Shown piece after piece: positions 44,531 to 53,456 of a stretch of DNA of 64,000 bases (position 1 is its first letter; each line of letters begins with the position of its first letter). A program made the translations under genes and the position numbers. Under the pieces are notes generated by a model that saw nothing but the letters and a program-made list of their open reading frames with translations, made no database searches and was not told the origin of the DNA. The stretch comes from Oscillospiraceae bacterium (GTDB lineage: Bacteria; Bacillota; Clostridia; Saccharofermentanales; Saccharofermentanaceae), in the NCBI GenBank assembly GCA_902788505.1, contig CADAKH010000017.1:80983-144982 (forward strand), written 5' to 3'.

Positions 44531-45370
44531 TTACGGGAACTCCTTCCTGCTTACAGACATAATGCCTGCGGCCGTGCTCAAAAGAATTACAGCCCCTGCT
44601 GCGGTTGTTTCGCTGTCATGATCATATTTCTCATACAGATAATCATCTCTGTAAGGGATTGATTCATATACATTTTGAAGCACTTTACGTTTGATACCTC
44701 CGACATATTCGGGATTCTCATGCCATTCATATGTTTCGTTTTCTGCATCAATCAATACATAAGACCGGTACGGTTCACTAAGTGAAGTTATCAGTGCCGA
44801 AGAAGCAGACATAAGGGCAGGAACCAACAAAAGGGATATTATCAATCCAAACAGTTTCTTACTGAAAAAGAATTGGATCAACAGGTATACTGTCGTAAAA
44901 GATACACAGATGATGATTACCCTGAGAAAAGCATATATCAGCATCTGATCCGGAATCACATTATTCTTATAAGGAACTGTCTTTGAATAGATAATGAACT
45001 CCAATCCTGCGATCAATACGGATAGCACAGTGGCAAAAATAGAAACTGCCAACTCAGCCAGATAGTTTTTTGTTTTTGATATACCTGTAGCGATCTTATT
45101 ATTAATTGACCGGTATGAAATATCAGATCCGGTAAGGATCATACAGAATAAAGCTGAGGCAAAAGGAACAACATAAATGAGTTTATTAATATTAAGAATT
45201 ACAAAACCGTTATCAAGAAATCTCGGTCTGCTGAATGAAAACATATAAAGGTCTATAAGACATGTATGAAATATGATCCCCAGTCCCATGGCAAAAGAAA
45301 ACAACAGACTCTTAGCCAAAAGTCCGGTCTTTACATATCTGAATACAGAAGACTTCAATGCACAGATCAT
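44531..45370 (-). CDS. ABC permease, first of the Cpr/LanFEG-like module
   Basis: 279 residues, six hydrophobic segments, one large loop near the C-terminus (about 195-250). Its ATG overlaps the ATPase stop by four bases (ATGA). No sequence motif beyond the family layout; identity rests on gene order. Confidence 0.9.
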   Translation of the reverse strand: MICALKSSVFRYVKTGLLAKSLLFSFAMGLGIIFHTCLIDLYMFSFSRPRFLDNGFVILNINKLIYVVPFASALFCMILTGSDISYRSINNKIATGISKTKNYLAELAVSIFATVLSVLIAGLEFIIYSKTVPYKNNVIPDQMLIYAFLRVIIICVSFTTVYLLIQFFFSKKLFGLIISLLLVPALMSASSALITSLSEPYRSYVLIDAENETYEWHENPEYVGGIKRKVLQNVYESIPYRDDYLYEKYDHDSETTAAGAVILLSTAAGIMSVSRKEFP

Positions 45371-46284
45371 GAGATTCCTTCTTGCTTTGCGACCAGATTC
45401 ATAAAGTATCCTTCAAGACTCTCGTTGTTTTCGGTAATGCTTATTACCTGAACATTTGCACTGTTTGCAAGTTCTACCAGTCTTGTAACGGAAATATCAG
45501 AAAAGATATCAACAGTCTCATCATCTTCAACCTTATACTCAATTGACTCACGGTCGAAAACAGGACACAGGAGTTCCGCAGAAGATACTTTAAGTCTTGA
45601 TGATTTCCTTATCTTGTCAGTAAGTTCCTGAGCACTCAGAGTCTGAAGTATTCTTCCCTTCTCTATAAAAGCATAATGCGTTGCAAGCTTTGACAATTCT
45701 TCAAGAATATGGCTTGAGATCAGAATAGTCGTATGTTTCTCACGGTTGATATTTAACAGAATCTCACGCATCTGAATGATTCCCTGAGGATCAAGACCGT
45801 TGATCGGCTCATCAAGAATAAGAATATCCGGCTTGCCGCAAAGTGCTACTGCAATTCCAAGTCTTTGTCTCATACCAAGAGAGAACTTACCTGCTTTCTT
45901 CTTCCCTGTTCCATGAAGATCCACAAGTTCAAGAAGCTCAGGAATAGATTCATAAGAAGTCATCCCGAGATTTATATATTGGAGCTTGATATTATCGTAA
46001 GCAGACAGATTCTTATATATTGCCGGAGATTCGATAATCGATCCCATCCGTCTTCTGTAACTCACGATCCTCTTATCACGGCAAGAGACTCCGCCAATAC
46101 TGTAGCTGCCGGAAGTAGGCTCGGCTAGACCTGTAATGATTCTCATAAGAGTGGTCTTTCCGGCACCATTCCTCCCGACCAGACCGAATATCGAACCATT
46201 AGGTATCTCCAGATCTATGTTTTTAAGGACATGGAATTTGCCGTAGTCTTTACAAAGGCCTTCTATCTTCAGCACATTTTCCAT
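45367..46284 (-). CDS. ABC transporter ATPase of the Cpr/LanFEG-like module
   Basis: 305 residues. Walker A GRNGAGKTTL, signature SLGMRQRLG, Walker B ILILDEPINGLDP, H-loop SSHILEEL, C-terminal extension of about 80 residues. Close paralog of the ATPase at 6118. It starts one base after the response-regulator stop, with AGGAG upstream. Expected to expel or detach cationic antimicrobial peptides from the membrane; by family only. Confidence 0.94.
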   Translation of the reverse strand: MENVLKIEGLCKDYGKFHVLKNIDLEIPNGSIFGLVGRNGAGKTTLMRIITGLAEPTSGSYSIGGVSCRDKRIVSYRRRMGSIIESPAIYKNLSAYDNIKLQYINLGMTSYESIPELLELVDLHGTGKKKAGKFSLGMRQRLGIAVALCGKPDILILDEPINGLDPQGIIQMREILLNINREKHTTILISSHILEELSKLATHYAFIEKGRILQTLSAQELTDKIRKSSRLKVSSAELLCPVFDRESIEYKVEDDETVDIFSDISVTRLVELANSANVQVISITENNESLEGYFMNLVAKQEGIS

Positions 46285-46285
46285 T

Positions 46286-46954
46286 TCACAAGTCTCCTTT
46301 AAGCTTAAATCCTATTCCCCAAACAGCCTCAATGTATTCCGTATCTGTTATTTCTTTTATCTTTTTCCTGAGATTGCTTATATGCACTTTAACCGAGCTT
46401 TCAGTACAATCCGGAGTTTCACTCCTTATCAGGTCAAGCAACTCAGATTTGGAGATAACTCTTCCCTTGCTTACTGCAAGCATCTTCAGTATTGCATATT
46501 CGGTACGCGTGAGCTTCAATTCCCGTCCTTTGATCAGCACTTCATGATTATCCGTATCGATAAACATCTCACCGAATGTTATGCTGCCTTTTGTTCTTTT
46601 ACCTTCTGCGGTTCTAAGAGCAACCTTGACTCTCGCTTTGAGTTCCTTGATGTCAAAGGGTTTGGTAATGTAATCAACACACCCGCCAGAAAGAAGAGCA
46701 ACCTTATCATCTACCGAAGATTTAGCACTTACCGCAATGACAGGAATATCAGAGGGAATGTGAGTAAGAAGTTCTTCACCCGTAAGTCCGGGAAGCATAA
46801 GGTCCATCAAAATAAGATCGGGATTAGTCCCGAGCATCATGCGGCCTTCCGTACCTGTCAGGGCACGCATTACCTCCATGCTCTCCTTCTCAAGTTCCCG
46901 TTGAAGGACAGCACCGATATCTTCATCATCTTCAACTATCAGTATCCTGTACAT
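46286..46954 (-). CDS. OmpR/PhoB-family response regulator
   Basis: 222 residues. Receiver domain with acidic pocket D9/D10, phospho-acceptor D51 (LILMDLMLPG) and K of DYITKPFD; winged-helix output domain with EYAILKMLA and VKVHISNLRKKI. First gene of the operon regulator-ATPase-permease-permease-kinase. No ribosome binding site; a well-spaced promoter ends six bases before the ATG, so the mRNA is probably leaderless. Confidence 0.95.
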   Translation of the reverse strand: MYRILIVEDDEDIGAVLQRELEKESMEVMRALTGTEGRMMLGTNPDLILMDLMLPGLTGEELLTHIPSDIPVIAVSAKSSVDDKVALLSGGCVDYITKPFDIKELKARVKVALRTAEGKRTKGSITFGEMFIDTDNHEVLIKGRELKLTRTEYAILKMLAVSKGRVISKSELLDLIRSETPDCTESSVKVHISNLRKKIKEITDTEYIEAVWGIGFKLKGDL

Positions 46955-46960
46955 ATCAAA

Positions 46961-46989
46961 ATCTTATTTCTATTCAACATTCAAATCAA
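46961..46989 (-). promoter_or_regulatory. Leaderless promoter of the Cpr-like operon
   Basis: Minus strand: -35 TTGATT (46984-46989), 17-base spacer, -10 TAAGAT (46961-46966), then only TTTGAT before the ATG at 46954. Confidence 0.6.
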
Positions 46990-47043
46990 GTTGACTCAAT
47001 AAATCTTACCTGATTCTTAACGCTTTTGCTGTCAGTAATGGTT

Positions 47044-47049
47044 TACAAT
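47044..47049 (+). promoter_or_regulatory. -10 box of the lipoprotein gene
   Basis: TACAAT, six bases before the ATG at 47056, with no ribosome binding site. The -35 is unclear. The region 46955-47055 therefore carries two back-to-back promoters. Confidence 0.35.
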
Positions 47050-47055
47050 ATGACT

Positions 47056-49371
47056 ATGAAAAGAGATCTTTCTACAAAACTTCTTTCTTTATCCATGGTG
47101 CTTGTTTTTGCGGCATCTTCAGCATCGTGCTCTTCTCCAAAAAGAGAGTATGAAACAATAAAAGATACTGATACCTGGTACGAGTGTTCCTCATTTAATG
47201 TTTCAGGATTCTTTCCTGCTGAGGAATATGAATACTCTGATTATGAATCCATCGGTGCCTCAGATGAATTCATTTATCTGACAGCAGATCTGATCCGCAA
47301 ATTTGAAGGAAATTTCAATGACCTGTCAGATGATGAAATGATGGATCTTTATGAGCAATATATTCTTAAGTTTTCCTACGATGGTGAACTTATCGAGAAA
47401 AAGGAATTTGATTCCGTTACAGATGACGGGAACTACAGAGCACTCCAGAAAGCATGGATCTCGGATGACGGTGAATTCAATATTCTCGAGCAGGAATTTA
47501 ATAAAGAAAATTCAAGCACCTCTTACTTTCTGAATGGTAATCCCTTAATCCTTCCTGAAGTAAGCAACTACTATAATAATCCTGTTTACATAGAAGATAT
47601 TTATTGTTCCGGCGGTTATACGGTTTACAAACTCTATGTCAATTCATGGCGTGATACACTTGCTGTGACAAGGCCTGACGGTTCTTCTTATGAAATATTC
47701 CTTGAAGGCAGGATCAACGGTCAGGTTAGCGGGATCGGGAATCTTATCCCTTCTGACGGATGTAAGGTCATGATGCAGGTATATCTTGATACCGGCGAGG
47801 ATATATATGTTTCATTGGATCCTTCCACAGGCACTACAGAAGAATTGAAAGGTTTCTACGGGACATCCGGTTACCTGCTTGAATACGCATCCGGTAAGAC
47901 CGTTACCCGCAATTACGAAGGATTCAGTTTTCTTGATAAGACGACGGGGGCACTTACTCCGATCTTCAATTACAATGACACCAATACACTCATGTGTGAC
48001 ATTATGGATGCCCAAACACTCTATATCTCCGATGACGGGAGTGAAATTGTTTTTGGTTGTGAATCTTACGAAGAATCCGGTACATTTATGGTATCTTCCG
48101 GATATAAGATAATGCATCTGTCCAGAGCGTCCTCCAATCCTCACGCCGGAAAAACAAAGCTTACTTTGTCATTCAACGAAGACTTCTTTCCTGAACGTTC
48201 ATATTGTATGGCTATCCAAAAATACAATGAGAACAGCACATCATTTTTCCTGAACTGTGTTTTCCCGTATGATGAAAAAGGTGAATACAAGCAGCCGGAT
48301 GCAGATATTATCCTCGAATATGATCCTGTCTATGAACCCTCGGACAGCAGTAAATTTACAGATCTGACACCTTATCTTGATCTGAACAGCAGCCTTGCGG
48401 CTGATACTTACTTTATGAATTCCGTTAACGCAGCCAAGAGCGGTGATTCACTCTACCATGTGCCTCTTAACATTTCTACTTCCGGCATTATCACTGCCTC
48501 TTCCAATGTCGCTGACGGTCAGACTGGATTCACATTCGGATCTTATGCGGAATTTGTGGATAATGTATGCAACGGTGATGATCCTATGAGCAGGACAAAA
48601 GGCTACAATATGGGAAAAGCAGATTATTTCACAAAGCTTTTCATGAACATGAGTGAGCTTTTCATATGCGACGGAAAGGTCCGGCTTGATAACGAGGAAT
48701 TCCGTGAACTGATACTTTTCGTAGACGAATACGGAAGCGAAGGATCAATGACGGAAGAAGAATTCTATAAGACACTCATAGATGATCACAATGCGGAGGT
48801 TCAGGAAACTGAATCCGGCAGAAGAAACGTCCCGGAAGACAGGTCCGGTGCAGCTTATGGAGAACTTTACTCATTTGCGGATTATATAGGTTGTTATCAC
48901 AAGTTTGGTGAAGGCCTTGGAGTATATGGCCTGCCTTCTTTTGACGGCAGAGGTCCTGTGATCTTCTCACATGAATTTGCTTCCGTTTCATCCGGTACAC
49001 TTTACCCGGATGAATGTGCAGAGTTCGTAAAACTGCTTTTAAGCTATGACATTCAAATAGAAATGAACAGTAATCCAATCAACCGTGCAGCATTAAGAAA
49101 TTCCGCCGAATCTCAGCTGGCAATCTATAACTCGCAGATTGAAATCGAGAATAAATACGGCATTCCTGATTTAAGACCGGTACCTTCAGAAGCTGTTGAT
49201 AAGTATATTGGTATTCTTTCGTCATCTCACAGCGGAAAGATCCTCGGCGGATCGATCGAACAGATCATCATCGAAGAATCATCGGCTTACTTTTCCGGCG
49301 GCAGAGCACTTGAAGATGTAATACCTGTTATGCAAAAGCGGATACAGACCGTACTTGATGAATCAAAGTAA
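47056..49371 (+). CDS. Lipoprotein with propeller-like N-terminus and solute-binding-like C-terminus
   Basis: 771 residues. Signal peptide with a lipobox ending at C25 (SSAS|C), so anchored outside the membrane. Residues about 30-370 are beta-rich with repeating blocks and look like a propeller. Residues about 400-770 resemble family 1 extracellular solute-binding proteins (DLTPYLD, FTFGSYAEFVDNV, GLPSFDGRGPV). No permease genes adjoin it, unlike ordinary sugar importers. It is divergent from the Cpr-like operon, sharing 100 bases of promoter DNA. In-frame ATGs at 47038 and 47050 are less likely starts. Ligand unknown. Confidence 0.85.
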   Translation: MKRDLSTKLLSLSMVLVFAASSASCSSPKREYETIKDTDTWYECSSFNVSGFFPAEEYEYSDYESIGASDEFIYLTADLIRKFEGNFNDLSDDEMMDLYEQYILKFSYDGELIEKKEFDSVTDDGNYRALQKAWISDDGEFNILEQEFNKENSSTSYFLNGNPLILPEVSNYYNNPVYIEDIYCSGGYTVYKLYVNSWRDTLAVTRPDGSSYEIFLEGRINGQVSGIGNLIPSDGCKVMMQVYLDTGEDIYVSLDPSTGTTEELKGFYGTSGYLLEYASGKTVTRNYEGFSFLDKTTGALTPIFNYNDTNTLMCDIMDAQTLYISDDGSEIVFGCESYEESGTFMVSSGYKIMHLSRASSNPHAGKTKLTLSFNEDFFPERSYCMAIQKYNENSTSFFLNCVFPYDEKGEYKQPDADIILEYDPVYEPSDSSKFTDLTPYLDLNSSLAADTYFMNSVNAAKSGDSLYHVPLNISTSGIITASSNVADGQTGFTFGSYAEFVDNVCNGDDPMSRTKGYNMGKADYFTKLFMNMSELFICDGKVRLDNEEFRELILFVDEYGSEGSMTEEEFYKTLIDDHNAEVQETESGRRNVPEDRSGAAYGELYSFADYIGCYHKFGEGLGVYGLPSFDGRGPVIFSHEFASVSSGTLYPDECAEFVKLLLSYDIQIEMNSNPINRAALRNSAESQLAIYNSQIEIENKYGIPDLRPVPSEAVDKYIGILSSSHSGKILGGSIEQIIIEESSAYFSGGRALEDVIPVMQKRIQTVLDESK

Positions 49372-49404
49372 AACCTGCTTATACGTTAAATAGCGTTGAA
49401 GATA

Positions 49405-50601
49405 TCACGCCTTCTTCGCCTTGACCATCGTAAAATAGATGACTCCGGCTACAGCATAAAGCGCCATTGCAGTGATGATTATGACCGTATAGTTATTGTT
49501 CGTATTGGAAAGGATTATCTCCGAAAGGTTGTTACCAGTAATTCCGGCTACTGCCCAGGCCGACAAAGAAAGGCCGTGGATCTTTGATATATTCTTCATT
49601 CCGAATCTTGATTCCAGAAGAGCCGGCAGAGTCGAGAATCCGCCGCCATATCCGAGATTGATCACCATAAGAAGAGCGATGATAACAAATCCGCTGCTTA
49701 AAACGGCAGAAAGGCCGCAGAGAGCTACACAGGATACGAATATGATGCCGTAAACAGTTGCCCTGTCCTTCATCTTATCTGATACCGTGGAATAACCGAT
49801 ACGGCCCAAAGCATTGCAGACAGCGGTAACAGACGGAACTATGCTGACAATAGTTGCGAGTATTGCAAGTCCCGCAAACTTCTCGTTTAAAAGCTGCTTC
49901 TCATATGTAATGAGCATGAGACCGCAGTGAATGTTGATATAGAAGATAAGCCAGATTCCGATAAAAGTCTTGTTCCTGAACATCGATGAGACCTTGAAAC
50001 TGTCATTGACACTCTTATCTTCAACCCAGCCTTCAGGCTTCTTGAGAAGGAGATGACCAGCAAACATCATTACGAAATAAATGCCGCCGAGGATAAAGAA
50101 CATCGGTGCAATACCGAGCTTATTCTGAAGCATCTCCATGATCGGAGTGGCAATAGCTTTTGCAAGACCGAATCCCATGATGGATATTCCGGTGGCAAGG
50201 CCTTTGTTATCCTTAAACCAGAGCATCAGAGTCTTTACCGGAGTAAGATATCCGACACCAAGTCCGATTCCCATGATGCAGCCGTAGAAAATGTATATCA
50301 GTATAAGGGCAAGTGGTCCTCTGAGGAATTGGATAGTGGCACCTGTTCCGAGCATTCCCGCTGTAAAACACACTGCCGATATGAGAGATGATCTGTGAAT
50401 ATTGAGCTCAACTATCTTGCCTGCAAAAGCTGCCGACATTCCGAGAAAGAATATAGCAAAGCTGAATGCCCAGCCGACTGAGAAAGTGCTCATGCCGATT
50501 GCATTCGCTATTGATTCCTTAAACGTACTCCAACAATAGACTGTGCCGATCGAACAATGTATCAGCAATGCCGGTATAGCCGCTCTTGTCCACTTATTCA
50601 T
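49405..50601 (-). CDS. MFS carrier of the oxalate/formate (OFA) family
   Basis: 398 residues, twelve membrane segments. YCWSTFKESI near residue 23, GLGVGYLTPVKTLMLWF near 115 and KGLATG mark the OFA subgroup, whose members exchange or import small organic acids. The ATG at 50601 has AGAGG eight bases upstream; the GTG three codons before lacks that spacing. It follows the acetyltransferase by 17 bases, so it is at the end of the export cassette transcript. Confidence 0.92.
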   Translation of the reverse strand: MNKWTRAAIPALLIHCSIGTVYCWSTFKESIANAIGMSTFSVGWAFSFAIFFLGMSAAFAGKIVELNIHRSSLISAVCFTAGMLGTGATIQFLRGPLALILIYIFYGCIMGIGLGVGYLTPVKTLMLWFKDNKGLATGISIMGFGLAKAIATPIMEMLQNKLGIAPMFFILGGIYFVMMFAGHLLLKKPEGWVEDKSVNDSFKVSSMFRNKTFIGIWLIFYINIHCGLMLITYEKQLLNEKFAGLAILATIVSIVPSVTAVCNALGRIGYSTVSDKMKDRATVYGIIFVSCVALCGLSAVLSSGFVIIALLMVINLGYGGGFSTLPALLESRFGMKNISKIHGLSLSAWAVAGITGNNLSEIILSNTNNNYTVIIITAMALYAVAGVIYFTMVKAKKA

Positions 50602-50618
50602 AGAGATCACCTCTGCAT

Positions 50619-51233
50619 TTATTTGTAATCGTCCACGTCAAATCTTCTGTCTTTGAAATAGTAGTCCCTGTCTGCTTCAGTTATCTCTCTTACAGGTCTG
50701 CAGGGATTACCGTAAGCTAACATGTTATCCGGAATATCCTTCGTAACAACACTGCCGCCTCCTATTACAACATTATTGCCGATAGTAACACCGGGGCAGA
50801 CAAGGACATTTCCTCCGATCCAGACATTCTCACCTATTGTAATATCTATTCCGTATTCATAGCCGGAATTTCTTGATTCCGGATGGATAGGATGACCTGC
50901 AGTACAGATCTGAACATTCGGACCGCACATGAAATGGTCGCCTATCTTAACTTTGCCGACATCAAGAACTATTAAGTTATAGTTAGCGAAAAAGTCTGTT
51001 CCGACTTCAATATTGTAACCGTAATCGCAGTGAAAAGGCGACTCGATGCAAAGGTAACCTTCCTTGGTCTTACCTAAGATCTCACGGAGAAGCTTCTCCC
51101 TCTCAGCAGTCTTTTCGGGATTCATGTTGTTATACTCGAATAGCTTTTTCTTGCATTCCATACGCTCTTCATTAAGCCCGTCCATCCAGGACTTGTAAGG
51201 CAGATTTGCAAGCATTCTTTCTTTATTATCCAT
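50619..51233 (-). CDS. maa: Maltose O-acetyltransferase-type hexapeptide transferase
   Basis: 204 residues. N-terminal Maa domain (ERMLANLPYKSW, ECKKKLFEYN) and left-handed beta-helix repeats with the catalytic His in TAGHPIHPESR, then IGENVWIGGNVLVCPGVTIG. It acetylates the 6-hydroxyl of glucosides or galactosides. I start at the ATG at 51233, which has GGGGAG eight bases before; an ATG two codons earlier is too close to it. Between the exporter and the OFA carrier. Confidence 0.93.
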   Translation of the reverse strand: MDNKERMLANLPYKSWMDGLNEERMECKKKLFEYNNMNPEKTAEREKLLREILGKTKEGYLCIESPFHCDYGYNIEVGTDFFANYNLIVLDVGKVKIGDHFMCGPNVQICTAGHPIHPESRNSGYEYGIDITIGENVWIGGNVLVCPGVTIGNNVVIGGGSVVTKDIPDNMLAYGNPCRPVREITEADRDYYFKDRRFDVDDYK

Positions 51234-51260
51234 ATTCATTACTCCCCTTTTTTATTGTAT

Positions 51261-53444
51261 TCAACCGTCTGTTCTCTGTCTTTTTACGAGTTCTGCAAAG
51301 AAGCCGTTCTTCGCTATGAGTTCATCGTATGTACCCTGCTCGGTGATGATCCCGCCTTCAAGGACAAGTATCCTGTCACAGTGCCTGATTGTACTTAATC
51401 TGTGGGCAATAACGATCCTCGTACAGCCCATTGTATCAAGAGCATCGGACACCTGCTTCTGCGTCCTGTTGTCAAGGGCACTTGTAGCTTCATCGAAGAT
51501 CAGAAGCTTCGGCTCCGGTGCGATTGCACGCGCAATCATGATACGCTGGCGCTGTCCTCCGGAGATACCTCCCTGACCTTCCGAAATCATCGTATTCATG
51601 CCCATCGGCATTGCCCTTATATCATCAGCAATCCCGGCCTTTTCTGCCGCTTTCCAGGCTGCATCAAGATTTAATTCAGGAGCGCTGATAACGATATTGG
51701 AATAAATGTCACCCTGGAAAAGGCCTGCATCCTGCATGACTGTTCCGATCTTTTTCCGAAGGGATGACATATCAAGTCCCGTTATATCTTTGCCGTCATA
51801 GTATATAGCGCCCTTCTCGGGCTTTTCGAAACCTAGAAGAAGCCTTACAAGAGTTGATTTGCCGCATCCTGTGCTTCCCACGATCGCTACATATTCGCCG
51901 GGCTTTATCTTAAGTGAGATGTCATTTAAGATATAGGGAGTCTTCTCAGAATACCTGAACGAAACATTATTCAATTCGACAGCACCTGATATCGAAGTGA
52001 TGATCTCTTTTCCCTGAGTTATCTCAGGCTCGGTGTTAAGGAAAGGTTCAGCCATTTCGAGGATAGGCCTGATCCGGGCAGCAGACAAAGCGATGCCTGA
52101 TACAGACATGAAAGCTCCCATAAGCATTCCGTATGCTGCGGTAAATGCATAATAAGATGACGGATCGATATTGTTCACAGCCGCAAGATAGTAAAGAACG
52201 ATATTTGAAACCAGTGCGATAGCTGAAGAGATTACACTGTTCAGCTTAATGAACACCGGCGGATTGTAGATAAGCCTTGCACCTTCAGAATATACATCCA
52301 TCCACTTTGCAAAAACTCTTTTCTCTGCACCAGAGAGTTTTATCTTCTGAACGCCAGTTATAAGGCCGTAACTGAGACCGGATTCCTTTGCACCAATTTC
52401 CATTGATTTCCTGTTTATCTTAATCTGCATCAGTGTGGACACGATGGAGAATACAACAGTGATCAGGATTATAAAGATCGAAGGTATAACAAGCGCCGGC
52501 GTAAAGTTGAATATCTGACCGATATACACAAGCGATGTAACCGATGTAAGGCCTGTACCTAAAACCATGCCCATGATCATCGAGCACAAGCTGTTGACCG
52601 ATGTTGAACGGCTCTTTAATTCACCCGGACTATATTTCCTGAAGAAGTTTGCAGGAAGCTTCATGAGTCTCATCATCATCGAGGCCTGAACTCCAAGCGA
52701 TGTCTTTATGTCAAGCCGTGACTGTATGAGCATCTTGATGCTGCTGATAAGCTGCGATGACAAAGCAACACAGATCATCGTGATCGCTATCGGAATAAGC
52801 ACATCCTTGCGTCCTGAAGAAAGCACAGGACCTGTAAGGAGTCTTGTAATCCTCGGCATCAGGAGTCCGACAAGAGAGATCGCCATAGTGGATACAAATA
52901 TAAAGACCAGATCACTTATCGAAATGCAGTTCTTCATATAGATAAGAAGATCAGGAATAGTAAGCTTCTTTTGTGGCAGAGGCCGGTAGAAACATATCGC
53001 GTTCCTGTCAAACAGATCAGAAGTCCTGCGGTTCAGCTTCATACGTCTGCCGGTTGCAGGATCAGTATATCTGTATCCTGTAAAGGCATCAGGAAGAAGC
53101 GCAACCGGAATGCCGTCTTCTTTAGTGAATGCAAGGATCGGGCCGTAGGCATCCTTATACCAGCCTTCCTCAAGTTCTACTTCCCTGCTCATCAGACCAT
53201 TGGGACGAAGCGCATAACTGAGCTGGTCTGATGATGTTGTTATGTTCTCCGGAATATCCACAGGCTTGAAGTGATAATACTTCAGGATCTCATCAATAGC
53301 ATTCTTGGTAATGATCCTCTCATCACCGAGCTTTTCGGCAGTACGGTTACCCATCACTATACCGGCTATCCTGACGAATGAATCTTCAAGAAGCTGCTGT
53401 TCGGCTTCACGCCTTTCTTCAATCTGGTTCTCAAAAAATCCCAA
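51261..53444 (-). CDS. NHLP-type bacteriocin export ABC transporter, second subunit
   Basis: 727 residues. The N-terminal 150 residues are a degenerate, non-peptidase domain typical of the ABC2 partner in NHLP/NHLM export systems. Five to six membrane segments follow (about 155-450), then an ATPase domain with GSTGCGKSTL, ISGGQRQRI and LLIFDEATSALD. TTG start with AAGGAG eight bases upstream. Twelve bases after the C39-peptidase ABC gene. It probably forms a heterodimer with that protein. Confidence 0.92.
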   Translation of the reverse strand: MGFFENQIEERREAEQQLLEDSFVRIAGIVMGNRTAEKLGDERIITKNAIDEILKYYHFKPVDIPENITTSSDQLSYALRPNGLMSREVELEEGWYKDAYGPILAFTKEDGIPVALLPDAFTGYRYTDPATGRRMKLNRRTSDLFDRNAICFYRPLPQKKLTIPDLLIYMKNCISISDLVFIFVSTMAISLVGLLMPRITRLLTGPVLSSGRKDVLIPIAITMICVALSSQLISSIKMLIQSRLDIKTSLGVQASMMMRLMKLPANFFRKYSPGELKSRSTSVNSLCSMIMGMVLGTGLTSVTSLVYIGQIFNFTPALVIPSIFIILITVVFSIVSTLMQIKINRKSMEIGAKESGLSYGLITGVQKIKLSGAEKRVFAKWMDVYSEGARLIYNPPVFIKLNSVISSAIALVSNIVLYYLAAVNNIDPSSYYAFTAAYGMLMGAFMSVSGIALSAARIRPILEMAEPFLNTEPEITQGKEIITSISGAVELNNVSFRYSEKTPYILNDISLKIKPGEYVAIVGSTGCGKSTLVRLLLGFEKPEKGAIYYDGKDITGLDMSSLRKKIGTVMQDAGLFQGDIYSNIVISAPELNLDAAWKAAEKAGIADDIRAMPMGMNTMISEGQGGISGGQRQRIMIARAIAPEPKLLIFDEATSALDNRTQKQVSDALDTMGCTRIVIAHRLSTIRHCDRILVLEGGIITEQGTYDELIAKNGFFAELVKRQRTDG

Positions 53445-53456
53445 TGTTCCGGCTCC

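Noticed and set aside
46382..47002. 206-codon plus-strand frame opposite the response regulator
   Set aside because: Antisense to a well-supported gene; no family features; no ribosome binding site.
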